Origin: Procambarus clarkii
Taxonomy: Eukaryota > Arthropoda > Malacostraca > Decapoda > Cambaridae
Direction: 5' to 3'
DNA length: 64,000 bases
Assembly (NCBI RefSeq): GCF_040958095.1
Contig: NC_091220.1
Span: forward strand, 24,580,678 to 24,644,677
Made by a program: the position numbers and the translations under genes. A model generated the notes under the pieces. That model searched no databases. It had not been told where the DNA came from and saw only the letters and a program-made list of their open reading frames with translations. Below are positions 35,725 to 47,515 of this stretch, one piece after another (within the stretch, counting starts at the first letter, position 1; every line of letters starts with the position of its first letter).

Positions 35725-36504
35725 ACGAACATAGGAATGTGCCTAAATGCCAACAGCGACTGCCCAGACAGGTACAAGAGGAGTGTTGTTAACGCATATG
35801 TCGACCGTGCTCTCAGCCACAGCTCAGAATGGAAGCAAGTCGACGAAGAACTCTGTAGGGTAAGGCAGGTCCTAGTCAACAACAGCTTCTCCAATGGTTT
35901 CGTCGAAGACATCATAAGAAGGAAAGTGAAAAGCCATGCAACCTCTGAAGAGACAACTAACACAACACCTATACCCCCTATTAGACTATTTTACAGGAAC
36001 TTCTTTTCCACAGCTCATAAAATGGAGGAAAGGGTCCTGAAAGATATTGTTAATAGAAACGTTATCCCTACAGACAAAAATCAGAGGATACAACTGGCGA
36101 TTTACTATAAAACCAGAAAAACGGCCAGCCTACTCATGAGAAACTCTCCAGACACAAAACAGAACGCTTTAAAAGAGACTAACGTCGTCTATGCCTTCAA
36201 ATGCCCTCTTGGGGACTGTAAGCTCCAAAAAACCCAGTATATAGGCAAGACAACAACATCTCTTTCTAGGCGTTTAACGATGCATAAGCAACAGGGCTCC
36301 ATTAAGGAACATATAATCTCTTCCCACAACCAAACCATCGCCAGAGAAATCCTAGTAAACAACACAGAATCATCGATAGATACAGCGATAGCAGGCGGCT
36401 TGACGTTTGCGAGGCACTACACATCAAGAAGTCAACACCTGCAATCAACAGCCAATTATTGCACAACTATATTCTACCCACCTCAAGACTCCGCTCCAAT
36501 ATAG
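35725..36504 (+). pseudogene. Penelope-like RT C-terminus + GIY-YIG endonuclease fragment (plus)
   Basis: Mirror of the preceding copy within frame 35473-36504. It differs at residues 27 (P for L, in the antisense part), 137 (S for G) and 209 (A for T), plus the asymmetric spacer residues 81-84. GIY-YIG signature residues Y240, Y256-I-G258, R266/R267 and H271 are intact. Same truncation at the axis, no polymerase core. Confidence 0.85.
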
Positions 36505-36805
36505 AAGCATCAAGAAATATGGACCAATAGGCTTTCTACAAACACTTCTATTCAATACCCATTGTTTCGTGTTCTGTCTTGTGTTGATGAAATTAATACC
36601 CTATTAATGCCACCCCTTGTTCTGTCTTGTGTTGATGAAATTAATGCCCTATTAATGTCACCTCTTGTTCTGTCTTGTGTTGATGAAATTAATACCCTAT
36701 TAATGCCACCTCTTGTTCTGTCTTGTGTTGATTAATGCCACATCACCCCTTCCACCTCACTCAAATGTAGATATAAAATCGGAGATGCGTAAGTTCTATT
36801 CAGTT
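36505..36805 (+). mobile_element. Penelope-like 3' region with 48-nt tandem units
   Basis: About 3.5 copies of the unit tgttctgtcttgtgttgatg + aaattaataccctattaatg + ccacctct, versus 2.5 in the opposite copy. They are followed by the segment cacatcaccccttccacctc that also opens the window. The copy ends at 36805, next to atatatgtatatatatat. Confidence 0.8.
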
Positions 36806-36831
36806 ATATATGTATATATATATATGAAATG

Positions 36832-37566
36832 TCCGCATAAAGGTAAGAATTTTATCTTTCGAAGTATATAGAGAATTAATGATGAAGCAAATGCTCCTTT
36901 TTTGATAAAATTCTTATTCAAGATTCAAAAGTTATGAATTTCCGTTTTCTTTGAGGGGAACACCTCAGATCTTCAGGGCCAAGCGTGACAGATTACTCTG
37001 TTGTCACTTTTACTTAACTGGCGATTACTTTGGGGAGTAGGAGACGGAAAACGGGGCGAAGGAAGGAAGGAACTGAGTTAGGAAGAAGAAGAGATCGAGA
37101 GGGGAAAGGATAGAGACTGAGGGATAAAGGATAGTCATTGGTTACATGATGACTATTTAGTTTTGTGTTTAAATAACTACAATATGCTACACTGCACTTA
37201 TAGGCAAGCACTAACAGGTGGGAGGTGACGTAGTATCGTGCGGATATGAGCTGGTCCCAGCGCTACGAGAAGGGTCTAAGACCTGGGAAATTATTTACCT
37301 CTCTATGGCATCGCTACGCTTTCAACAAACTTAACTTAACCTATCCTAACCCATCGTAACTTAGACCAACCCAACCTAACTTAACCCGTCCCACTCACCC
37401 CCGCTAGTGATTTGGTCTGTGTTCCAGTCCTTGCCATATAGGATTGACTGGGTACCAATCCTTTATTATTCACCTCTGTTCACCCAGCAGTAATTCACCC
37501 AGAACATACGTACACTTCCTGTAGGTAGTGTACACACATTATCTGCCCATAGTACATGTACATTGT
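36832..37566. other. Unassigned sequence
   Basis: No gene recognised. It contains an AACTTAACC-type degenerate repeat at 37328-37392 and a SINE-tail fragment (ggattgactgggtaccaatc, cacccagcagtaattcaccc) at about 37441-37502. Confidence 0.45.
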
Positions 37567-38397
37567 TATTGTTGTGATGGCTGGTTGGTGTGTGTTGTGA
37601 TGGCTGGTTGGTTTTTGTTGTGATGGCTGGTTGGTGTGTGTTGTGATGGCTGGTTGGTGTGTGTTGTGATGGCTGGTTGGTGTGTGTTGTGATGGCTGGT
37701 TGGTGTGTGTTGTGATGGCTGGTTGGTGTTTGTTGTGATGGCTGGTTGGTGTGTGTTGTGATGGCGGGTTGGTGTGTGTTGTGATGGCTGGTTGGTGTTT
37801 GTTGTGATGGCTGGTTGGTGTGTGTTGTGATGGCTGGTTGGTGTTTGTTGTGATAGCTGGTTGGTGTGTGTTGTGATGGCTGGTTGGTGTGTGTTGTGAT
37901 GGCTGGTTGGTGTGTGTTGTGATGGCTGGTTGGTGTGTGTTGTGATGGCTGGTTGGTGTGTGTTGTGATGGCTGGTTGGTGTTTGTTGTGATGGCTGGTT
38001 GGTGTGTGTTGTGATGGCGGGTTGGTGTGTGTTGTGATGGCTGGTTGGTGTGAGTTGTGATGGCTGGTTGGTGTGTGTTGTGATGGCTGGTTGGTGTTTG
38101 TTGTGATGGCTGGTTGGTGTGTGTTGTGATGGCTGGTTGGTGTGTGTTGTGATGGCTGGTTGGTGTGTGTTGTGATGGCTGGTTGGTGTGAGTTGTGATG
38201 GCTGGTTGGTGTGTGTTGTGATGGCTGGTTGGTGTGTGTTGTGATGGCTGGTTGGTGTGTGTTGTGATGGCTGGTTGGTGTGTGTTGTGATGGCTGGTTG
38301 GTGTGTGTTGTGATGGCTGGTTGGTGTGTGTTGTGATGGCTGGTTGGTGTGTGTTGTGATGGCTGGTTGGTGTGTGTTGTGATGGCTGGTTGGTGTT
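37567..38397. repeat. 23-nt minisatellite, ~36 copies
   Basis: Unit gttgtgatggctggttggtg + tgt; variants tttgttg, gcgggttgg and tgagttg are interspersed. TG-rich on plus. Confidence 0.97.
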
Positions 38398-38428
38398 GAG
38401 TAATTATGTATGTGAGGTAGTTGTAAGT

Positions 38429-38582
38429 CGTATATCAGCTGTGACAGGTATACTGATGCGGTATATCAGCTGTGACAGGTATACTGATGCGGTATATCAG
38501 CTGTGACAGGTATACTGATGCGGTATATCAGCTGTGACAGGTATACTGATGCGGTATATCAGCTGTGACAGGTATAACGATG
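38429..38582. repeat. 31-nt tandem repeat, 5 copies
   Basis: Units gtatatcagctgtgacaggt + atactgatgcg; the first four are identical and the last diverges (ataacgatgtg). Confidence 0.95.
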
Positions 38583-38828
38583 TGGTGGGGATTGAACAGT
38601 AAATAACACCAATCTTACCCGAGCAGAGCGAGATACACAATATAGGATTGTTGACACTATGCCTACTCTTGTTTTATTATTATTTTATATATATTTTGTA
38701 ATATATATGACCATTGAAATTGAGCTTGTTGTCAGTGGGAACACCAAAGAGAGTTTGTTCAGCTCTGCTCGCAGTCTGGAGAATGTTTTTTTCTATTAAA
38801 CAAATTAGCTTATTTCAAAATATTCTTT
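38583..38828. other. Unassigned sequence
   Basis: Short AT-rich stretch, nothing recognised. Confidence 0.4.
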
Positions 38829-38911
38829 AACATGTTGACCAGACCACACACTAGAAAGTGAAGGGACGACGACGTTTCGGTCCATCCCGGACCATTCTCA
38901 AGTCGATTATG
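38829..38911 (+). mobile_element. Half fold-back element
   Basis: A single half-element (aacatgttgaccagaccaca, agaaagtgaagggacgacga, cattctcaagtcgatt) with no complementary partner nearby. This is the only fold-back copy in the window outside palindrome 1. Confidence 0.8.
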
Positions 38912-40077
38912 TTATTTAACATGTTTTTTCAATGTTAAGTGTGAGTTTGGTAGTAGATAGTCACATGTGGACTGTTGGGTATTCACTGTGTCGGAATATC
39001 TGGGTAAACGATTCAGAAAATGTAGAGTGTATCCTCAGGAAATATTCCAGGCTTCAGGTGTGGCCTGGAATGTGGGAATACATCACTGACAGACAGGTAT
39101 ATATACTAGAGATGAGTGGACTAGGTATATACACTCCCTTGTGTTAATTGGCAGGGTGGGAGAAGTTAACAAAAATGGTTATTCAGGTTAATTAACGTCA
39201 AATACCTTTACGAAAGTCAACAAAATCCACTACGGGGTTCACTAATTTTTTGCCCAAGGGTTTCGTATATCATATTAATCCCATTTACAGGCCATAGTTG
39301 TTGATATTAGTGAAGCCTCCACTTTTATGGATTGGGATTACTACACCTTTTTTTTAACAAAATCAGGAAGGCTCAGAATCCTTGTGATTCAACCCCGGTC
39401 CCATAACACTTGAGATATTTTATGTTTAGAAATGTGAAATGATATTTCCAGCGACTCACAAAAGATGGTCTGGGTTCTTTGTGAGAGAAGATGGTCTCTT
39501 GCAGCCGGCTAGTCCCATCACCGCCCCTTCTGGCGGTGGAGTGGGGAATGGGGAGGGTGATGGGGCTAGAGGGGGGGGGGGAAGAAGCGGTGAGGACGAG
39601 GATAGTAACGGAGTGAAAGAGGATGATAATAATGGTGGTGTGGGATGGGATGGGATGGGGAGGGTAGAAGTGGTGATGAAATCCTATAGGTGATTTCTTA
39701 AGCTTGGAGGGATGGGGGTACAGGGGCTCTACCCCCCCCCCCTGTTTCCCCAAGTGTGGGGGGGGGGGGAGGCAGGGGCTGTACCCCTATCCACGGGGTA
39801 CAGTGAGGTACAGGGACTGTTTCCCTCTGAACCCCCAAGGGAGGGGGGACATGCCATGGTTTACAGGACTCGGGGCAAGAGGGTGACAACCCAGACTGGC
39901 AGTAAGGGTGTTTGTCAACTACCTATACCGTGGGAAGCAGACCCATGCAGCGTCCAGAACTCAGCCAAATTTTCCTGGGGGGTCACCATCTCTCTCTCTA
40001 GTGGCCCCGACGAGGACAGAAAGCCGGCGGCTTGTCCATGGTTCTATTTCCGCGTGACACAAACATGTTGGTAAAGG
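38912..40077. other. Unassigned sequence with G/C homopolymer runs
   Basis: G-rich segment at 39535-39665 and alternating C-run/G-run at 39730-39780. Frames of about 120 codons on both strands here are driven by the low-complexity composition and have no recognised domain. Confidence 0.4.
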
Positions 40078-40165
40078 TTTTCTTTCACGTCATACAGCTA
40101 TTCACCTAGCAGTAATTGGTACCAAGGAGTTAGCAAACTGTTGTGGGTGGCATCGTGGTAAATGT
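40078..40165 (+). mobile_element. SINE tail fragment
   Basis: tttctttcacgtcatacagc, cacctagcagtaattggtac and gttagcaaactgttgtgggt match the shared tail of the tRNA-headed SINEs at 50660-50860 and 24430-24490. No tRNA head is attached. Confidence 0.55.
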
Positions 40166-40924
40166 CGTCAGTAGTTGGCCCAAGGGACATCAGTACCCTG
40201 ATAAGCATCTGATAAATGTCTCCCCCTAGTCTCACACACTAACCAAATACACTAACCAAAACATACTCTCCCTCCCCCCCTCTTTCCCATCCTACCATCC
40301 CTCCCTCCCTACCCCCAACCCCCCCTCCCCCCTCCAAACAGCCTCCAACTCCTCCCTGTCTCCCATTACCACTTCCGAGCTTTTATCAGTCTTTCCTGTG
40401 TCTCTCTTCCAGTATATGTTAAGATTGTTTGGTAAGACCTTTTAAAGTATTTGTATTTCATCCATTTAACTCTTTATAATCATGTTAACTTATCTGTATA
40501 GCCAATTTAATTTCCTTGTATATTCAGATTAATTAAACTTTTTAACTAATTTAAGTTCTCTTTATAGCCAATTTATGTTCTTTTAAGTCTTAACATAACT
40601 TATTTTAATCGACAATTTAACTATTTTTTATTGCTAATGTAACATTTCTTTGTTAATGGTGAAATTAACTTGGATTAACAGTAAATTTAACTAAAGTTGA
40701 AAGACAATTTAATTTGTCATTCCGTTTAACCTTTATCAATAGAGAATTTAACTCGTAATCTTAGCCAATTTAGCGTCTGGTTATTGACAATTTAAGTTCT
40801 CACTGAATGATTTATAAATCAATGGTTCAACCTATTTTAACCACCACATCCGACCCTACTCACAACACATAACTCTTTGTGAGTGATGGTCTCTGGAACT
40901 GTTTGGTGACCCTGGATGGGTAGG
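40166..40924. other. Unassigned; recurrent 'caatttaa' motif region
   Basis: CT-rich until 40400. Between 40500 and 40800 an AT-rich stretch carries about nine aatttaa/aatttat motifs, often preceded by gac or gcc and followed by ct or gttct, suggesting a very decayed tandem array. Confidence 0.4.
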
Positions 40925-41120
40925 TGTGTGTGTCTGTGTTGTGTTTGTCTCTTGTTTGTGTTCTGTTTGTGTCTTGTTTGTGTTCTGTTTGTCTCTTGTT
41001 TGTGTTCTGTTTGTCTCTTGTTTGTGTTCTGTGTCTTGTTTGTGTTCTGTTTGTGTCCTGTTTGTGTCTTGTTCGTGTTCGGTTTGTGTTCTGTTTGTGT
41101 CTTGTTTGTGTATGTTTGTA
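40925..41120. repeat. 11-nt degenerate tandem repeat
   Basis: Alternating tttgtgttctg and tttgtgtcttg/tttgtctcttg units, about 17 copies. Confidence 0.85.
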
Positions 41121-41777
41121 TTTACAGCTCTTTGCTGTTGTTTGTATATTCGCCTGTTTGTATATGTATTCTTGATTGTGCTGTTAAGCCAGCATGGTGT
41201 TGTTTACCGGCATATACTTATGTTGATCTTGGGCATTTACAAACACAGATAAACACAAAACAAACAAATTTGCAGGAAAAGTTGGTGGCAAACAAAACAA
41301 AAACAAAGAAATGACAGATAAAGACTCATAGACAGCGACAAATGTAAACAAAATAATATCCCAAATGGGCCAGAGAAAAACACAAACAAACACACACAAA
41401 CAATCGATAAAACAAACAGATTTTCCTCCTGGAATCTCTGGCAAACGTCAAAAGGGGAAACAGAAAACGGGAACTTTGTTTCAGGTCTAACTTCTACATT
41501 TTTAAATAGATACCGAGACTGTTTTTAATTGGTCATGGCAATCAGAGAATATCGACGTCATCGCTCTCCATTTTCTTTTCTCCGGCAGGACAAAAAAATT
41601 TGACGCCGGATCACGAAGATTTAATTTGACGTTTTTTTGGGTCTCAAATAAAGGGTATGCAAATGAGGAGAAAGTTAATGTTTAGCTCAACCCCTCGGAG
41701 TATCTCGTGAGTAATGGTGAATATGTCTCAACCTTTATGTCGTGGGGAATGGCACTGTATTAATGCTATAACTCACA
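41121..41777. other. Unassigned sequence
   Basis: AC-rich, then AT-rich; no coding frame with a recognisable motif. Confidence 0.4.
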
Positions 41778-42403
<626 letters not shown>

Positions 42404-43244
42404 GAGTCATACTCGCTATATTTTACTGTATTCTTAGTGTCTGAATCATTCACGCTGATTCAGACACAAACGTTTCAGTGACGTTCTCACATTTGATTCT
42501 GAAAAATCAAACCGCCGGGTAAACAGTCTTAACTCTACAGCCATTACTGTTGGTTTCCTGTTGTTGGCAACAGGAAGCCTGCTTGGCTCTTCCTAGCGTC
42601 CCCAACTACTCGTACTTATCCTGGGATGCAACCCACGATTACTGCCTAACTACCACAGAGGGAACAGCAGCATCAGGTGAAAGATTTTTGTTTACCCACC
42701 CCCTCCAATGATTATTTACACAAGTAAATTATTTAATGCCTCGTTTTGTTATCAGGCGACTTGGGAGATAGTTTAATTAGATCAATAATTAAATAAATAT
42801 GTTCGTGGAGGCTGAGGTACTAAATATGGTAAGGAGACGAGACTGAAGGAGTTTCCTTATATTTCGTATCGTAGCCAGTCTTGCTGACCGGAACCGGAGA
42901 CGTCGTCTCGACGTATTGAAACCTAAAGCTACAGCAATAAATAATCGTATTGATTGAGGAGAATTAATTATAATTAAATAATTGTATTAAATATGCGAGA
43001 CAAATTAAAAAAAATATTCATTATCATAAAAAAAGAGATAATTGAAACAAAAAAATAGGTCCAATATATGCATAGTTCAGGGCTAATGTTCATGATGTTA
43101 TTCTTATATGTTGAATTGATATAGTTATATGCCTTTCAATCATTCAGCTCGAGGCTAATGTTGTTGTGTTCAGCACCTCCACTACAAGACCCCAAGTCTC
43201 TTAAACGACAAAATAATGCATTCGAGGCCAGTCTTTTTGTGACA
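42404..43244. other. Unassigned sequence
   Basis: AT-rich; a small hairpin (ttcctgttg/caacaggaa) at 42553-42574. No gene recognised. Confidence 0.4.
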
Positions 43245-43862
43245 CTGGGGTGACACAGGGGGGTGACACTGGGGGGTGACACTGGGGGTGACACTGGGGG
43301 TGACACTGGGGGGTGACACTGGGGGTGACACTGGGGGGGTGACACTGGAGGGTGGCACTGGGGGGTGACACTGGGGGTGACACTGGGGGGTGACACTGGG
43401 GGTGACACTGGGGGGGTGACACTGGAGGGTGGCACTGGGGGGTGACACTTGGGGTGACACTGGGGGGTGACACTGGGGGGTGGCACTGGGGGGTGACACT
43501 GGAAGGTGGCACTGGGGGGTGACACTGGAGGGTGGCACTGGGGGTGACACAGGGGGGGTAACACTGGGGGGTGACACTGGAGGGTGGCACTGGGGGTGAC
43601 ACAGGGGGGGTAACACTGGGGGGTGACACTGGAGGGTGGCACTGGGGGTGACACAGGGGGGTAACACTGGGGGGTGACACTTGGGGTGACACTGGGGGGT
43701 GACACTGGGGGGTGACACTGGGGGTGACACAGGGGGGGTAACACTGGGGGGTGACACTGGGGGGTGACACTTGGGGTGACACAGGGGGGGTAACACTGGG
43801 GGGTGACACTTGGGGTGACACTTGGGGTGACACTGGGGGGTGGCACTGGGGGGGGGTGACAC
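43245..43862. repeat. ~15-nt G-rich minisatellite (G-quadruplex candidate)
   Basis: About 40 copies of gacactggggggt with variants gacacttggggt, ggcactgggg and gacacagggggggtaa. Runs of 4-7 G are separated mostly by the 7-nt loop tgacact, which fits the usual G3+N1-7 rule repeatedly. The complement is stop-free, giving proline/histidine-rich spurious frames on minus. Confidence 0.97.
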
Positions 43863-44092
43863 TATAACTATGCTGCTTTAAAAAAAATTCCTACGCCTAT
43901 ACCGATAATACAGCTCATCATAGTAATTACAAAGGGATCAGTTAGACGCATCCATTAACACGTACACCTACGCTAAGGTCTACGTAGACCTACGCTAATT
44001 TGTAATCAACATTTTTTTTGGGTGGTAATGGGGATTATACCCACATTTCTAAATACGACCAGCGTATCAAATGAAGTGTATGGCACGTTCTG
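43863..44092. other. Unassigned sequence
   Basis: Short unique-looking stretch between two minisatellites; nothing recognised. Confidence 0.4.
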
Positions 44093-44975
44093 CAGTGTAT
44101 GGCCAGTGCACGTTCACCAGTGTATGGCCAGTGTACGTTCACCAGTGTATGGCCAGTGTACGTTCACCAGTGTATGGCCAGTGTACGTTCACCAGTGTAT
44201 GGCCAGTGCACGTTCACCAGTGTATGGCCAGTGTACGTTCACCAGTGTATGGCCAGTGCACGTTCACCAGTGTATGGCCAGTGTACGTTCACCAGTGTAT
44301 GGCCAGTGTACGTTCACCAGTGTATGGCCAGTGCACGTTCACCAGTGTATGGCCAGTGTACGTTCACCAGTGTATGGCCAGTGTACGTTCACCAGTGTAT
44401 GGCCAGTGCACGTTCACCAGTGTATGGCCAGTGTACGTTCACCAGTGTATGGCCAGTGCACGTTCACCAGTGTATGGCCAGTGTACGTTCACCAGTGTAT
44501 GGCCAGTGTACGTTCACCAGTGTATGGCCAGTGCACGTTCACCAGTGTATGGCCAGTGTACGTTCACCAGTGTACGTTCACCAGTGTATGGCCAGTGCAC
44601 GTTCACCAGTGTATGGCCAGTGTACGTTCACCAGTGTATGGCCAGTGCACGTTCACCAGTGTATGGCCAGTGTACGTTCACCAGTGTACGTTCACCAGTG
44701 TATGGCCAGTGCACGTTCACCAGTGTATGGCCAGTGTACGTTCACCAGTGTATGGCCAGTGTACGTTCACCAGTGTATGGCCAGTGTACGTTCACCAGTG
44801 TATGGCCAGTGCACGTTCACCAGTGTATGGCCAGTGTACGTTCACCAGTGTACGTTCACCAGTGTATGGCCAGTGCACGTTCACCAGTGTATGGCCAGTG
44901 CACGTTCACCAGTGTATGGCCAGTGCACGTTCACCAGTGTATGGCCAGTGTACGTTCACCAGTGTATGGCACCAC
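44093..44975. repeat. 25-nt minisatellite, ~35 copies
   Basis: Unit tgtatggccagtgtacgttc + accag, with one polymorphic position (gtacg or gcacg). Three shortened units (tgtacgttcaccag, lacking atggccag) occur near 44571, 44686 and 44846. It is stop-free in all three plus frames, so three parallel frames of about 300-345 codons cross it. Confidence 0.97.
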
Positions 44976-45689
44976 CAACATATATGGGTTAGATCAATTC
45001 CGTTCTATAGTCAACATTACATAATGATTTCACTGCTTGGCTTACAGGGGCGTTTGTAATGGATTCGGGGAAGTGTAACTTACTGCCATTCTCATATATC
45101 TTGATCCTTTCCTCAACAAATTCTGGGAGCCAGACAACGCAAAGCCACAAAATACCATTGAAGAACACAGGAGGATTGAACTCTAATGTGGCGGCTCCAA
45201 TAAAATTACTACACATTTGATCAAACGTTTGATGGCTTCCTATAAACACTAAACTTAAAATAATTTATGGACAGAACTTTGATCTGAATGCGTTGGAGTT
45301 TCAGTACTTTATCTATCAACATAGAACTTAGAAGATGGAACAAAGACTTACAAGATGATAATTAAGGTTTAAAGTCTCTGGTCAAGGTACTGAACCTCAT
45401 CAACATACCTGTAACAGAATTAATCAGTAATATACTAAATAAAAACATAATTTAGAAAATCAACTCCAAATATAAGTTACTTAACACAGTAGACAGAAGC
45501 TTCATGACAAATGTTTGAGCATAAAAATTACACTTAAAATTAAGGTTGTTTTCTTTAAATAAAAGTTTAATTAATTCACTAATGGTGGATGCAGGTAAAT
45601 CTAAATTAAATTGAATAGTTTTTTGAAGATAATTTCCAATAAATCATCCACAGAATCATTGTAAACAGAGCTGTTTCGTTAAACCTCAC
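44976..45689. other. Unassigned sequence
   Basis: An 86-codon minus frame at 44989-45249 has no motif I recognise. The remainder is AT-rich. Confidence 0.4.
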
Positions 45690-46125
45690 AACGTCCCAGA
45701 ACTAAAAGGCATGAGTTACGAGGAAAGGCTGCGTGAAATGCATGAAATGGGATTTCGAGTGTCTCCCGACACTAGAAGACAGTAAGGGAGACATGATCAC
45801 TACCTACAAAATTCTCAGAGGAATTGACAGGGAAGATAAAGATAAACTGTTTAACACTGGTGGTATGCGAACAAGTGGACACAAGAGGAAACTTAGTACC
45901 CAAATGAGCCACAGGAACGTTAGAAAGAACTTTTTCAGTGTCAGAGTAGTTAACAGATGGAATGTATTAGGCAGTGATGTGGTGGAGGCTGACCCTATAC
46001 ACAGTTTCAAGTGTAGATATGATAGAGCCCAATAGGCCCAGGAATCTGTACACTAGTTGATTGACAGTTGAGAGGCGGGGACCAAAGAGCCGGAGCTCAA
46101 CCTCCGCAAGGACAACTAGGTGAGT
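45690..46125 (+). pseudogene. CR1/L2-like LINE 3' fragment
   Basis: A frameshifted remnant of the reverse-transcriptase C-terminus, then RRNVRKNFFSVRVVNRWNVL-like sequence (open part 45733-46035: NFFSVRVVNRWNVLGSDVVE). The 3' UTR contains gattgacagttgagaggcgg and ends acaactaggtgag at 46121. It is 5'-truncated with small internal deletions. Confidence 0.8.
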
Positions 46126-46982
46126 TCATTTAAAATCTAGGCCTACCCTCGACCTTTCTATGAGCGTCACGTACCCGAAACCATTCCCTCTGCCAGCAGT
46201 CAGGATTAGCCATCTTATTCAGATTGGTGCCTGTACACCAAACAGTCTACTGTTGCCTCTACACCAAGCACAATGGTGTCTGGTGTGGAGTGTATACAGT
46301 TTACCATGCTACCCCACGCCTGACACTCTCCCTTCTATACCTGTACCCACTCTCTTTCTCTCTCTCTCGAGTGCCCAATTCTCTCTTACTCTCTCACTCT
46401 CTCTCTGCTCCTACGTCTTCTTCCTCTTCCTTTCTCTCCTTCCCTCTTCCTTTCCTACATGTATCCAGACCTGTTCATTATAATTTTCTGCTCGAGAGAA
46501 AAATGATGAGTCTTACTGAAAGGAGCTCCCCCTCCATGACCCCTGGCTGGGAGGGGTGTGGAATGGGACAAGATTGTGTTTACCCTCCCTCTCTCCCCTA
46601 TATCATACATTTTTATTTATCAATCTTATCTCTCTATTCCTTAATTCGGAGACATGCTCATGTGATGCTTTAACAGGCGTCCAACCCACCCTGAAAATTA
46701 AGCATTTATTCTGCAATGCAGTTATATAACAATGCAACTTGACCCCAATATATATACTTATTTCACAATGTCATTATATGCAGTTAGTGCTCAGCTTTAG
46801 AGCAAAATGCAGGTCTATAACAATGTACCTATACATCTAAATACTCTTATTTTATGTCCAAAATAAACCATGTGGAACCTGTCAAACTTCTTTGAGTATT
46901 GAATAATATTAAACTGTAACTATTGGCGGAGAATTTCACAAATGCGACGCTAACTGCACTATTTCGTACTCCTGAGTAGAGC
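46126..46982. other. Unassigned sequence with CT-rich stretch
   Basis: 46340-46450 is pyrimidine-rich; the rest is AT-rich. No gene recognised. Confidence 0.4.
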
Positions 46983-47510
46983 AGTTACCAACCAGTCCTG
47001 GAGTATGCGGGCCCAGCATGGATCCCGTACCTTGTCACACACAGGGGGAAGTTGGAAAGAGTTCAGAGGTATGCCACTAGGCTAGTTCCAGAACTAAGAG
47101 GCATGAGTAATGAGGAAAGGCTGCGTGAAATGCCCCTCACGACACTGGAAGACAGAAGAGTAAGGGGAGACATGATCACTACCTACACAATTCTCAGAGG
47201 AATTGACAGGGTAAATAAGGAAAAACTGTTTAACACTGATGGTACGCGAACAAGGGGACACAGGTGGAAACTGAGTACCCAAATGAGCCACAGTGACGTT
47301 AGAAAGAACTTTTTCAGTGTCAGAGTAGTTAACAGGTGGAATGTATTAGGCAGTGATGTGGTGGAGGCTGACTCCATACACAGTTTATAATGTAGATATG
47401 ATAGAGCCCAATAGGCTCAGGAATATGTACACCAGTTGATTGACAGTTGAGAGGCGGGACCAAAGAGCCAAAGCTCAACCCCCGCAAGCACAACTAGGTG
47501 AGTACACACA
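46983..47510 (+). pseudogene. CR1/L2-like LINE 3' fragment
   Basis: The open part 47052-47390 reads VQRYATRLVPELRGMSNEER, LTTLEDRRVRGDMITTY and NFFSVRVVNRWNVLGSDVVE, the C-terminal end of a non-LTR reverse transcriptase. Its stop is an in-frame taa (cacagtttataatg) earlier than in the sister copy at 45690. The 3' UTR ends acaactaggtgagtacacac and flows into a short (AC)n, suggesting a microsatellite-like 3' terminus. Confidence 0.85.
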
Positions 47511-47515
47511 CACAC

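Larger units (their letters stand above)
34679..36805. repeat. Second palindrome: head-to-head Penelope copies
   Basis: Arms are 34679-35717 (1039 nt) and 35719-36805 (1087 nt) about an axis at 35718. cctatgttcgtta (35701-35713) faces taacgaacatagg (35723-35735) with a 9-nt spacer. The 48-nt length difference equals exactly one extra copy of the 48-nt tandem unit in the right arm. Three amino-acid-changing substitutions separate the coding parts. Homology stops at cagtt on both sides; the left copy continues into its tail while the right continues into a short (TA)n. Confidence 0.95.

Noticed and set aside
43136-43862. Proline/histidine/cysteine-rich frames of about 210-236 codons on minus
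   Set aside because: Complement of the G-rich minisatellite; open in three frames and not in any gene context.
44022-45059. Three parallel frames of about 300-345 codons
   Set aside because: They are one 25-nt stop-free unit read in its three phases; all three frames give the same permuted peptide.
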